From positions 20,544-84,543 of the forward strand of contig JAFZPZ010000027.1 in assembly GCA_017552435.1 (NCBI GenBank): DNA of 64,000 nt. The letters run 5' to 3'. The notes beneath the pieces are model-generated. The model made no database searches and was not told where the DNA came from. It saw nothing but the letters and a program-made list of their open reading frames with translations. The stretch is from Bacteroidaceae bacterium (GTDB lineage: Bacteria; Bacteroidota; Bacteroidia; Bacteroidales; Bacteroidaceae). Each line of letters opens with the position of its first letter. Within the stretch, counting starts at the first letter, position 1. Positions 52,561 through 60,884 of this stretch are shown here, piece after piece. A program made the translations under genes and the position numbers.

Positions 52561-53457
52561 ATGAAAAGAATTCTCGTTTCCTTGCTTCTTGCATCCTGCT
52601 TCTTATCCCTTTTACAGGCACAGACGCCTCAACGGTTCCCGAAGGCCTTGCCTGCGGGAAACTATAGTGGGATAACGCCCTTAGCCGACGACCGTTATGC
52701 CCTGGTGAGCGACAAGTCGGAGGAGGAGGGGTTCTTTGTTGTGCGTATCGTCATCGACAGCATCCGGGGACGCATCTTTAGCTTGGAAAACGAGGGATTC
52801 CGTTCCAGCGGCCTGCCGAACAGAGACATCGAGGGCATTTGCTATTGCCCCTCAACAAACACTGTTTTCATTTCTGGCGAACAGGACAACGAAGTGTTCG
52901 AATACACCCTCGACGGCCAGCGTACTGGGCGGCGGTTGGAGATGCCCGCGATATTCAAGGAAGCCGACCACAACTATGGGTTGGAATCGCTCACCTACGA
53001 TGCCAGACGTCATCTGTTCTATACGACCAGCGAAAGACCTCTGAAGGGTGATTCCCTGCTCCGCATCCAGTCTTTCGGTGATGATCTGAACCCCGGGCGC
53101 TTCTACTTCTATCGGCCCGATGCCCCCATCAGCGCGAAGCACTTCCATGGGGTGTCGGCGCTTTGCGCGTTAGACGACGGACGACTGTTGGTGCTCGAAC
53201 GACAGATTCGTGTTCCTCGGCTCAAGCTGGGCGCTTCCACCGTCATCCGCATCTATGAGATTACGCCTGCAGACGACCCCATGCCTGCAAAACGGCTCCT
53301 AAGGGAGTTCCGTACTCGCCTGACCTTGACAAGCCGTCGGTTTGCCAATTACGAAGGGCTTTGCCAGCCCGCTCCCAACCTCCTTCTGCTCGTTGCCGAT
53401 TCCCAGAACCGGTACAAAGGTTTCCTGCGCGATTGGTTCGTGGTAATTAAGGATTAG
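52561..53457 (+). CDS. Secreted phytase-like esterase (PF13449-like)
   Basis: This is an exported 298-residue protein with a signal peptide ending near LLQAQ (residue 21). It has the pattern of the esterase-like activity of phytase family, a beta-propeller-type fold: SGITPLADDRYALVSDKSEE, NRDIEGICYC, FISGEQDNEVFEY and GLESLTYDARRHLFYTTSE. Biochemical function in most members is unknown. It starts 3 nt after the outer-membrane protein and may process or sense the product, but this is speculative. The last codons (VVIKD and stop) lie in a short GGATTAG-type heptamer repeat. Confidence 0.8.
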   Translation: MKRILVSLLLASCFLSLLQAQTPQRFPKALPAGNYSGITPLADDRYALVSDKSEEEGFFVVRIVIDSIRGRIFSLENEGFRSSGLPNRDIEGICYCPSTNTVFISGEQDNEVFEYTLDGQRTGRRLEMPAIFKEADHNYGLESLTYDARRHLFYTTSERPLKGDSLLRIQSFGDDLNPGRFYFYRPDAPISAKHFHGVSALCALDDGRLLVLERQIRVPRLKLGASTVIRIYEITPADDPMPAKRLLREFRTRLTLTSRRFANYEGLCQPAPNLLLLVADSQNRYKGFLRDWFVVIKD

Positions 53458-53520
53458 GGATTATGCAGCACAATAAGGATAAAAGTGTTTTAGATTCTTT
53501 GCTATGTGCGGATAAAAGCT

Positions 53521-53528
53521 TACTTTTG
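53521..53528 (+). promoter_or_regulatory. Bacteroidetes-type -7 box for the sensor kinase-like gene
   Basis: TACTTTTG followed by CAG lies 28 nt before the ATG at 53556. It falls inside an upstream extension of the reading frame, which argues for the later start. Confidence 0.65.
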
Positions 53529-53555
53529 CAGTACGAAATAAAAATACAGCATTAT

Positions 53556-55058
53556 ATGAGTAGAAAAGTAGTGTTATTATTGTTCAGCTTGTTCCTGGCC
53601 TGCGCTCCTATGGACGCTCAACAGAAGAGCGATTTGTGGCAGCGTGCCGAGGCTGAGGCTGCCAACGGCAGGACAGTCAGTGCCCGCTCGTTGTTCCTGC
53701 GTGCCTCGAAGGATTATGCAGCCAAGGGGCAGACGGCTGGGTGTGTGGAATGTGGCGCGAAGGCAGCTGCACTTTACAGCATAGAGAATAAATACCAAGA
53801 AGCTTTCGAGCTGCTGCGAGACCTGGATCACACCATTTCCCAGAACAGCGAACTGAAGCCCGACGAGGTGGCTGCCCTGCGCTATCCGGTGACAAGGGAG
53901 CGCATGAACATGTATCTTCGCATGCATCGTGGCGAGCGTGTCCTGGAGCAGATAGATATTATGGAGCGCCACGCTAATGCCTCGGGCGACGAGGCACTCA
54001 AGAACGACCTCCTCTACAACAAAGCCATCTATTACTATACCTTTGGGCAGACAGCCCTGGGCAACCAGGTGTTCCAGGAGATGGCCACGAAGCTCATGGC
54101 CAGCAAGGAATACGACAAGATGGAGGATGTTTACAAGACACTCATCGCCAATGGGCGGAAGTCGGGCAGTGCTAACATGGTGGCGCAGGCCTATAGCGGC
54201 TACATCGCCTGGAAGGACTCCGTGAATGCCCTGAAGGCAGCGGATGAGACGCGTGCCCTGAAGGATCAGATTGCAGCGGGCGAAGCATCCATTGCTGAGA
54301 GGGATGACGCCCTGGCATCGCGAACCCACATCATCATCGGCCTTTGCATCTTGCTGGCTATCCTGGCGGGCGTGCTCGTCGTGGGCGCCCTCCTGCTCCT
54401 GCGTTTCATCTATCTGACGCGCAAGCAGAAGAAGACGATTCGCATGGCCAACGAGAACAATGCGCTGAAAGCCAAGTTCATCAGCAACATCTCTGCCCAA
54501 CTGAGTCCCACCCTTCAGCGGCTCGACAGCCAGAAGCCGGAAGTCAAGGCGCTGCAGGACTTTGCAACTCATATCCAGACACTCTCCGGGCTGGAGACCA
54601 ACATCGACGGGACGGTGGAGAAGGAGGAGATTAATCTGCCTTCCTACTGCGAGGGCATTATGGACCAGATTCGGGGCAAGGTTCGGAGCGGCGTTGCCCT
54701 CAATATAGATGCGCCCAAGATGAGTGCCGAGTTCAACAAGGAATATGTCACGTACATTCTGCTCCATCTGCTGGGGAACGCGGCGGATTTCACGCCCGAG
54801 GGCGGACATATTTGGTTGGACTTCAAGAAACGCGGCGCCCACAAGTTCCAGTTCATCGTCTCCAACACAGGCCCCGTCATTCCCGAGGAGAAGCGCGAGG
54901 ATGTCTTCAAGCCCTTCCTGGAAGTCAGGGACCTCACGAAGGGAGATGGTCTCGGCCTGCCTATTTGTCGGCAGATGGCCGTGAAGATGAATGGGGATCT
55001 TTGTATCGATCCTGAGTTCACAAAGGGAACACGCTTCGTCCTTAGCCTGGTTTCATAG
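53556..55058 (+). CDS. Membrane sensor histidine-kinase-like protein lacking the phosphoacceptor His
   Basis: A signal peptide (MSRKVVLLLFSLFLACAP) is followed by a helical, TPR-like periplasmic region (about residues 25-235), a membrane segment (about 255-280, IIIGLCILLAILAGVLVVGALLLL) and a cytoplasmic kinase part. The H-box reads FISNISAQLSPTL, with Ala314 where kinases have the phosphorylated His. The N-box helix (LLHLLGNAADFTPEGG) is present, the G1 motif is changed (SNTGPVIPEE for DxGxGI), and GDGLGLPICRQMAVKMNG forms G2. It is therefore probably a pseudokinase or an ATP-binding regulator that cannot autophosphorylate at the usual site. It directly follows the NRPS operon. Confidence 0.87.
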   Translation: MSRKVVLLLFSLFLACAPMDAQQKSDLWQRAEAEAANGRTVSARSLFLRASKDYAAKGQTAGCVECGAKAAALYSIENKYQEAFELLRDLDHTISQNSELKPDEVAALRYPVTRERMNMYLRMHRGERVLEQIDIMERHANASGDEALKNDLLYNKAIYYYTFGQTALGNQVFQEMATKLMASKEYDKMEDVYKTLIANGRKSGSANMVAQAYSGYIAWKDSVNALKAADETRALKDQIAAGEASIAERDDALASRTHIIIGLCILLAILAGVLVVGALLLLRFIYLTRKQKKTIRMANENNALKAKFISNISAQLSPTLQRLDSQKPEVKALQDFATHIQTLSGLETNIDGTVEKEEINLPSYCEGIMDQIRGKVRSGVALNIDAPKMSAEFNKEYVTYILLHLLGNAADFTPEGGHIWLDFKKRGAHKFQFIVSNTGPVIPEEKREDVFKPFLEVRDLTKGDGLGLPICRQMAVKMNGDLCIDPEFTKGTRFVLSLVS

Positions 55059-55067
55059 CTGCCAAAC

Positions 55068-56015
55068 CTATCTGACGCAGCGCAGGTTCTTCTCCAATTG
55101 GGCAGTGGAGCTGGCGCCGATAAGTACCGATGTGACGGCTTTCTGGTGGAGGACCCAGGCGAGGGCCATTTCGGCCAGCGTTTCGCCGCGTTCTTGGGCC
55201 TGCTCGTTCCAATTTCTCAGCTTTGCCAACAATTCGGGGGTAAGCGTTGATTCCTTCAATGTCTTGCCCCTCGACATCCGGCTGCCTTCGGGAATACCGT
55301 CGAGGTAGCGGTCGGTAAGGAGCCCTTGTGCCAAGGGTGAGAAGGAGATGAACCCGATGCCTGCCTCTTCGCAGAAGTCGAGGATACCTTCGTCCATCGG
55401 CTCGCGGTCCAGCAGGTTCAGCCGTCCCTGATAGATGAGCAGGGGCACGTCGCGCTCCTTCAGATATTGGTGGGCGAAGCGCGTTGCCTCGAGGGGCCAT
55501 CGGCTGATGCCGACGTAGAGCGCCTTGCCTTGGCGGACGGTATCGACGAGTGCCTGCAAGGTCTCGTCCAGAGGTGTTTCGGGGTCGAAGCGGTGGCTGT
55601 AGAATAGGTCAACATAGTCGAGCTTCATGCGGCGCAGGGATTGGTCGAGCGAAGCCATCAGGTACTTCCGGCTTCCCCAGTTGCCATACGGTCCGGGCCA
55701 CATGTCGTAGCCGGCTTTCGTCGAGATGAAGAGCTCGTCTCGGTAGGGGCGGAAGTCCTGGTCCATCAGCCGTCCGAAGGTCTCCTCAGCAGAGCCGTAA
55801 ACAGGGCCGTAGTTGTTGGCGAGGTCGAAATGCGTGATGCCGTGGTCGAAGGCGTAGTGCGTAATCTCGCGGCTACGCTCGTAGGGATCGACGCTTCCGA
55901 AATTATGCCAGAAGCCGAGGCTCACCTTAGGCAAGAGTACGCCCGAAATGCCGCAGCGCTCGTATTTCATCCGGCCGTCGTAGCGGCCAGCGTCTGCCAG
56001 ATACCTTTCTTTCAT
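55068..56015 (-). CDS. Aldo/keto reductase, YghZ/GpR-like
   Basis: This is a cytoplasmic NADPH-dependent reductase of 315 residues, close to E. coli YghZ (L-glyceraldehyde 3-phosphate reductase). The catalytic tetrad region is visible: FDLANNYGPVYGSAEE (Asp and Tyr), STKAGYDMWPGPYG (Lys) and FYSHRFD (His). The C-terminal cofactor segment is TSVLIGASSTAQLEKNL. The N-terminal extension before MKYERCGISG matches YghZ, supporting this start. It overlaps the SGNH gene by 4 nt and may detoxify or reduce sugar aldehydes. Confidence 0.92.
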   Translation of the reverse strand: MKERYLADAGRYDGRMKYERCGISGVLLPKVSLGFWHNFGSVDPYERSREITHYAFDHGITHFDLANNYGPVYGSAEETFGRLMDQDFRPYRDELFISTKAGYDMWPGPYGNWGSRKYLMASLDQSLRRMKLDYVDLFYSHRFDPETPLDETLQALVDTVRQGKALYVGISRWPLEATRFAHQYLKERDVPLLIYQGRLNLLDREPMDEGILDFCEEAGIGFISFSPLAQGLLTDRYLDGIPEGSRMSRGKTLKESTLTPELLAKLRNWNEQAQERGETLAEMALAWVLHQKAVTSVLIGASSTAQLEKNLRCVR

Positions 56016-57127
56016 AATATTACCTTGTGCTTTGACTTGGGGAGTATCTTGCGAATCTTGCGGAGGTATGCATCGGCGTACTGGCGCATGCCGAGGTCAT
56101 TGGGGTGCAGGCCCTCGACCATCGAATCCTGAGTGAATCCCAATTCGTCGTGGCTCAGGTAGTAGAGGTTCTTCACACCTTGTTTCTTCAGGGTCTTGTA
56201 GGCGCGTTGCTGCTCGCTGTTGGCGCCGGTGTACCAATCCACGTTCTGCTGCGAGCTGACGCCGTTGGCGTAGTCGTGCTCCACCAGCAGGATGGGGGCC
56301 GCGCTCTTCTCGCGCAGCATGGCGACGCCCTTCAGCAGGCGGTCGTAGATGAGCTCAGTGCGTTCCGTCGCCATGTTCGGCATGCAGTCGATGACAAAGA
56401 GACTGGCATCAATCTCCGCCAGGAAGGTGAACACCTCTTCCTCCAGCTGACCGTTGCCCGAGAAGCCCAGGTTGATGACGGGGTAGCCCGATTCGCGGTG
56501 CACGATGTTGGTCCAGGCCATACCGGGCCGCGAGGCACAGGCACCGTGGGCGATGGAGGTGCCATAGACCATGATGGGTTTCTCGTCGGAGACTGGGATG
56601 AAGCGCAGTTCGCGGTCCTCCGGCACGCCGATTTCCATCCATGCCACCTCGTTGTAGAGGGGCAGGAAGAGCTCGAAGTCGTAGCCGCGGTCCTCGCCCG
56701 TGAAGTAGGTCAGGTCCTTGAACTCATAGTTGATGGTGTCCTTGTACGAGAGGTTGAACTTGCTGGCGCACCACCGCAGTTTGCCGTTGGCATCTGTGGC
56801 GTATAAATCGACGCCCGAGACGCCCGTGGTGGGCATGTGGAACATATTCAGGCCGCCCGTCACCTTGTAGCGCACCTTTACGCTGGGCGCATTCGTGTGG
56901 AAGCAGACCGACAGCCCTGCCGACTGCTTCGCGAGCCTCCAAACGGCGCTGCGCACCTTGCTTTCGGCTCTGGGCGACAGGCGGTGGTAGCAGTCCTTCA
57001 ACTCGCTGTTCCACCAGCGGCCGCGGACGATGTTCTCGCCCTGCTCCAAGGGGTTCATCCACTTCGTCTGCGCTGCCAGCGGCAGCAGGCAGCATGCACA
57101 CAGTACAATCAATAATGTCCGTTTCAT
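56012..57127 (-). CDS. Secreted SGNH-type carbohydrate esterase (two-domain)
   Basis: This is an exported 371-residue enzyme with a signal peptide (MKRTLLIVLCACCLLPLAA). An N-terminal beta-sandwich (about 25-165) is found in Bacteroidetes SGNH esterases. The catalytic domain has YGTSIAHGACAS (Ser), INLGFSGNGQLEEE (Gly), DCMPNM (Asn region) and a final EGLHPNDLGM (Asp/His). Such proteins often remove acetyl groups from hemicellulose. Its neighbour is a GH5-GH43 fusion, which supports a xylan or related role. Confidence 0.87.
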   Translation of the reverse strand: MKRTLLIVLCACCLLPLAAQTKWMNPLEQGENIVRGRWWNSELKDCYHRLSPRAESKVRSAVWRLAKQSAGLSVCFHTNAPSVKVRYKVTGGLNMFHMPTTGVSGVDLYATDANGKLRWCASKFNLSYKDTINYEFKDLTYFTGEDRGYDFELFLPLYNEVAWMEIGVPEDRELRFIPVSDEKPIMVYGTSIAHGACASRPGMAWTNIVHRESGYPVINLGFSGNGQLEEEVFTFLAEIDASLFVIDCMPNMATERTELIYDRLLKGVAMLREKSAAPILLVEHDYANGVSSQQNVDWYTGANSEQQRAYKTLKKQGVKNLYYLSHDELGFTQDSMVEGLHPNDLGMRQYADAYLRKIRKILPKSKHKVIL

Positions 57128-57162
57128 CCTTTATTTATCTAATGATTATCTCGGTTCTTCTC

Positions 57163-60100
57163 TCACTTAATCGCAACCTTCTTCCCGTTCACAATGTAAA
57201 TGCCCTTGGGCAACTGTGCATTATGAATTGAGGATTGTGAATTCACCCTGCGTCCGCTGAGGTCGTAGATGGCATCAGCCTCATTTTGAATTCTGAATTC
57301 TGAATTTTGAATTTCTTCGATGCCGGTCCCTTTCTCGCGTGTGTAGTCTTCGTTGTTGGTCAGGTACATGTCATCCACTACGATGGAAACTTTGTTGGAC
57401 CAGAAGGAGATAATGCGCACGTTCTTCGTGTCGAGGGGCTCTCCTGTTCTTTCGCCGCTGGTGTATGTGGCGGTTCGCAGGTCAAGGACAATCTGCTTCT
57501 TACTGCCGAAGTCGGGTGTGGCACAGCAATCACCCCAGATGCTGTTGGAGGTGAACACGTTGATGTGTGCTCCACTTGCAGTTTTCTTGAGATTCAGTAC
57601 GAGATATTTGTAGCCCGACATATCTGCGCCGCTGGGATATTCCCAACCCATCTGTCCATACTGACCGGGTTTGAAGATGCGGCTCCTTTCATTGTAGGTG
57701 CCTTCCGAGAAGAGCGATGTATTGATAAATTCGGCTCCGAATGGGAAGAATGCTGAACTTACCTTGAAGGCACTTCGCAGTTCGTTGCCCAGGGGGTCGG
57801 TGTAAATGACTGTCACGTCGGTGAAACCTTCACCCAGACCGCGTGCTATTCCATTCATGAATGTAACGATGCCTTCCCTGTCCATCAGATAGCTTGCCTT
57901 TGTGGCTACGTCCTCGGTGTGTCCGTCGGCAAAGGTGGCGGTGAGTTTTATCGGCTTGCTGTTGCCCACCATCACCTCGACTTCTTCGGCATCCAACTCT
58001 ATCTTCTCTGCCGTGAGCATGTCGGCATTGTAGCCCTCGAAGGTGTCGGGGAAGAATCTGCTTTCGTCGTATTTGTCCTCGGTGGAGAACCAGTCGAAGT
58101 CGGCATAGCCGTTGCTGCCGTCCTTCGTGTTGTAGCAGAACAGGCCGAAGCGGGCGCCGACGAAGACGGTGAGGCTGTACTTCAGCGTGGTCTGGTCGCC
58201 CAGGTTCGTGTAGGTCTTGTTGTCGAGCGAGTAGGAGAATTGCGTCTTGCTGGTGCCGTAGGTGATGGCGGCACGCAGGTAGATGATGCTGTCTGTCTTG
58301 ATTTCCTGCGTCTGCTGTGTGGGTGTGAAGCTGTTATCCACACGCAGGGTGTCTTGCCACCATACGAGCTGCTGCTTGCCGTCCTTCACCTCCAGGGCGA
58401 TGGCGGCGTAGGGGTCTTGCAGGATGCAGATACCGGCGCGGTCACCTTCCTGCAGGTTCCTGACGTCCAGACGGATGGTGCCTGTCGAGGGCGTCGAGGA
58501 CTTGTCGTGGAAGGCATAGATGCGTTGCGTGAGCATGTTGCGGGCCTGTGTCAGACGTTTGGCAGAGCCCGAGGGCCTCAAGCGCAGCCATCCCTGACGC
58601 TCGAAGAGGCTCCAGGCTGCGTCATTGGGATTGTGGTTCCATTCCCATTGCATGCCGAGTGGGAACGAGCGGAAGTTGTCATTCGTGGGCAGAGCGGCTC
58701 TGGGTGAGTAGTTGCCGGTCTTGGGCTTCGTGTAGGTGGCGTAGGGCACGCCCTTGTTGCCCACCACAGGCCAGTCGTCGGTCCACTTCACGGGCTGCAG
58801 GTTGGGCATGCGTCCCATTGCGCCCAGGTCTTGCTGCAGGATGGTCCACCATTCGCCGGTCTGCGTCTCGACGAGGGCTCCCTGGTGAACGGTGTTTGGA
58901 TTGCCGTTGATGATCTTCTCCACCAGCATCTTCTCCTCGTAGGGACCGAAGATGTTCTTCGAGCGGAAGATGGCCTGTCCTGAGGGCCAGCCGCCGTAGG
59001 TGGCATAGATATAATAGTAGTCGCCTATCTTGTAGAGGTGCGAGCCTTCCAGCCCGTCCTTGTCCTTGATGACGTTCTGTTCGCGGATGAGGTTGAAGTC
59101 CTCGTCCAGTTCGCACATCTGGATGTTGCCGATGCCGCAGGCCACATAGACCTTGCCTTTGTCGAAGAGCATACCCGGGTCGTAGTAGATGCGGGGCAGC
59201 TTTTTCTTATCCCACTTGCCCTCGGGGTTGGTGGTGGAGAGGACGTAGCCGCCCGCGTCGTTGCCGTTGATGAGCAGGTAGAACTTGCCGTTGTGCCATG
59301 CCATCGAGCAGGCCCACATGCCGGCGGCGTAGGCGTTCTCGTCGTTCAGCAGGTTGTAGCGGTCCTTCGTGGAGAGCTGTTCCAGCGGCTGTGCGCAGTA
59401 CTCCCAGTTCACCAGGTCTTTCGACTTCAGGATGGTGGCGCCCGGGAAATGGTGCATGGTGGTGGAGACCATGTAGTAGGTGTCCTCCACGCGGATGACG
59501 TCGGGGTCGGGGAAGTCGGCAAAGATGAGCGGGTTCTTGTACCGCCCGTTGCCCTGGTCGCTTATCGAGACGTTCAGGTAGTCGGGGTGTGCCCAGTCAA
59601 CATTGTAGTAGTCGGCGTACCAGTCCATGCAGGCTTTGCCGCAGGCCTCCTCATAGCCTCCGAAGGCGGGCACGACTTTTCCGTTATTCAGGAGTGTGTT
59701 GATGTCGATGAGGCAGTGCGTGCCGCTCAATGTCATGGAGATGTTGCCGTAGTAGTCCAGCGTTGCCTTGTAGGCTTTGCCCCATTTCGAGGTGCTTCCT
59801 GTGGCCCAGGTGCCGTAGTTCGACTCCACCCATTCGCCGTGCTCGTTGTAGTGTCCGGTTCCCTCCTTCTTCGGGCTCCAATCGACCTCGGTGATGATGA
59901 TGGGCGCCATGTCCACCACGGGCACCTGCTTCTTGAACTGGTTTATCTTGCTCTGCGGGTCGGGTGTGGCGTCGCTGCATCCGTACCATCCGCAGTAGTC
60001 ATGCACGGCATAGCCGATGTTGGCGCCCTCGATGGGGTAGCTCTCGTAGCTGGTGTAGTTCGACTGCCATCCTGTGCCGGGTGCCCAGATGATGCCCGTG

Positions 60101-60834
60101 AAACCGTTGGAGCGGATTTTGTCCACGATGGGCTGGAAGAAGTCATGCAGGGCCTTTGGGTCGTCCTTGCCCTCGGCGTTCTTCAGCGACACGGGCTCGT
60201 TGGCCAGCTCGATGCTGATCTGGCCCGCGTACTTCTTGATGTTCGCGTTTTGCGAGAACATGTCCCACACCGTCATCAGGTAGTCGTTGTAGTAGTCGCC
60301 CACCTTCAGGCTGCCCGGACAGACGCCTGGGGGACGCACCACCACATACATCTTGTGGTTCATGGCCTTCTGCATGATGGGCCAATAGACCGAACTGAGG
60401 AAGGTCTTCAGTCGCGTGGGGTTGAACTTCGAGATGTCGGCCTCGCCGCCCGTGCCCTCGGGTTGCCCTGCGGAGCCGGGATAGACATAGCTGCTGGACG
60501 GGTCGTTGGTCCAGGCAGGGTCCATGTGGAGGCGGAAGACGTCGCAGTTGGACTTCTCCAGTGCGCCCAGTATCTTCTCGAAGTAGTTCAGGCAGTTCTT
60601 GGCGCCGGTGTCGTTGTAGCCGCCCGTCCAGTAGCTGTGGTGGCCGCTCTCGTCGTCATAACCGTTGAACCACATGCTCGGAGTGTCCATCACGCCGTGC
60701 AGGACCACATGGTTGCCGTAGTTGTCGCAGAGCCATTTTCCCTCCACGTGCAGGGTGGGCAGCGGCTTTTCCAACTGGGCACTCATGCCAGCCGCAAACA
60801 GCACCGCCCCCGCGAAAAGAAGTAGTCGTTTCAT
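57163..60834 (-). CDS. Secreted bifunctional glycoside hydrolase, GH5 plus GH43, with C-terminal binding domains and tail
   Basis: This is an exported multidomain enzyme of 1223 residues from the chosen start (MKRLLLFAGAVLFAAGMSAQ, an evident signal peptide; the upstream extension is rejected). The GH5 domain (about 25-440) has ISIELANEPVS (acid/base Glu) and PIIITEVDWSP (nucleophile Glu). GH43 (about 455-770) begins PLIFADFPDPDVIRVEDTYY, with catalytic Asp, and continues with SMAWHNGKFYLLIN and KDGLEGSHLYKIGDYYY. A DUF1349-like sandwich, a Big-like domain and a further beta domain follow. The tail is YDLSGRRV...KGIYIVNGKKVAIK. Endo-acting GH5 with debranching or exo GH43 fits arabinoxylan or a related glycan. 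Heptamer arrays flank and interrupt the tail. Confidence 0.9.
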   Translation of the reverse strand: MKRLLLFAGAVLFAAGMSAQLEKPLPTLHVEGKWLCDNYGNHVVLHGVMDTPSMWFNGYDDESGHHSYWTGGYNDTGAKNCLNYFEKILGALEKSNCDVFRLHMDPAWTNDPSSSYVYPGSAGQPEGTGGEADISKFNPTRLKTFLSSVYWPIMQKAMNHKMYVVVRPPGVCPGSLKVGDYYNDYLMTVWDMFSQNANIKKYAGQISIELANEPVSLKNAEGKDDPKALHDFFQPIVDKIRSNGFTGIIWAPGTGWQSNYTSYESYPIEGANIGYAVHDYCGWYGCSDATPDPQSKINQFKKQVPVVDMAPIIITEVDWSPKKEGTGHYNEHGEWVESNYGTWATGSTSKWGKAYKATLDYYGNISMTLSGTHCLIDINTLLNNGKVVPAFGGYEEACGKACMDWYADYYNVDWAHPDYLNVSISDQGNGRYKNPLIFADFPDPDVIRVEDTYYMVSTTMHHFPGATILKSKDLVNWEYCAQPLEQLSTKDRYNLLNDENAYAAGMWACSMAWHNGKFYLLINGNDAGGYVLSTTNPEGKWDKKKLPRIYYDPGMLFDKGKVYVACGIGNIQMCELDEDFNLIREQNVIKDKDGLEGSHLYKIGDYYYIYATYGGWPSGQAIFRSKNIFGPYEEKMLVEKIINGNPNTVHQGALVETQTGEWWTILQQDLGAMGRMPNLQPVKWTDDWPVVGNKGVPYATYTKPKTGNYSPRAALPTNDNFRSFPLGMQWEWNHNPNDAAWSLFERQGWLRLRPSGSAKRLTQARNMLTQRIYAFHDKSSTPSTGTIRLDVRNLQEGDRAGICILQDPYAAIALEVKDGKQQLVWWQDTLRVDNSFTPTQQTQEIKTDSIIYLRAAITYGTSKTQFSYSLDNKTYTNLGDQTTLKYSLTVFVGARFGLFCYNTKDGSNGYADFDWFSTEDKYDESRFFPDTFEGYNADMLTAEKIELDAEEVEVMVGNSKPIKLTATFADGHTEDVATKASYLMDREGIVTFMNGIARGLGEGFTDVTVIYTDPLGNELRSAFKVSSAFFPFGAEFINTSLFSEGTYNERSRIFKPGQYGQMGWEYPSGADMSGYKYLVLNLKKTASGAHINVFTSNSIWGDCCATPDFGSKKQIVLDLRTATYTSGERTGEPLDTKNVRIISFWSNKVSIVVDDMYLTNNEDYTREKGTGIEEIQNSEFRIQNEADAIYDLSGRRVNSQSSIHNAQLPKGIYIVNGKKVAIK
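57210..57315. repeat. Two heptamer arrays in the tail of the GH5-GH43 enzyme
   Basis: 57282-57315 (TGAATTC units) encodes EIQNSEFRIQNE just before the sorting tail. 57210-57245 (diverged ATTGAGG/ATTGTGA units) encodes NSQSSIHNAQL inside the tail itself. Confidence 0.8.
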
Positions 60835-60884
60835 TGTATTTTTGCTAATTTGGTTGTTGCCTGTAAATGTTAAGAGTAAGAAAA

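Noticed and set aside
53463-53555. Upstream extension of the sensor kinase-like frame
   Set aside because: A -7 box lies inside it, and the ATG at 53556 begins a signal peptide.
59038-60825. Plus-strand 595-residue frame opposite the GH5-GH43 gene
   Set aside because: It is antisense to a clear two-domain hydrolase and has low-complexity Val/His/Asp composition.
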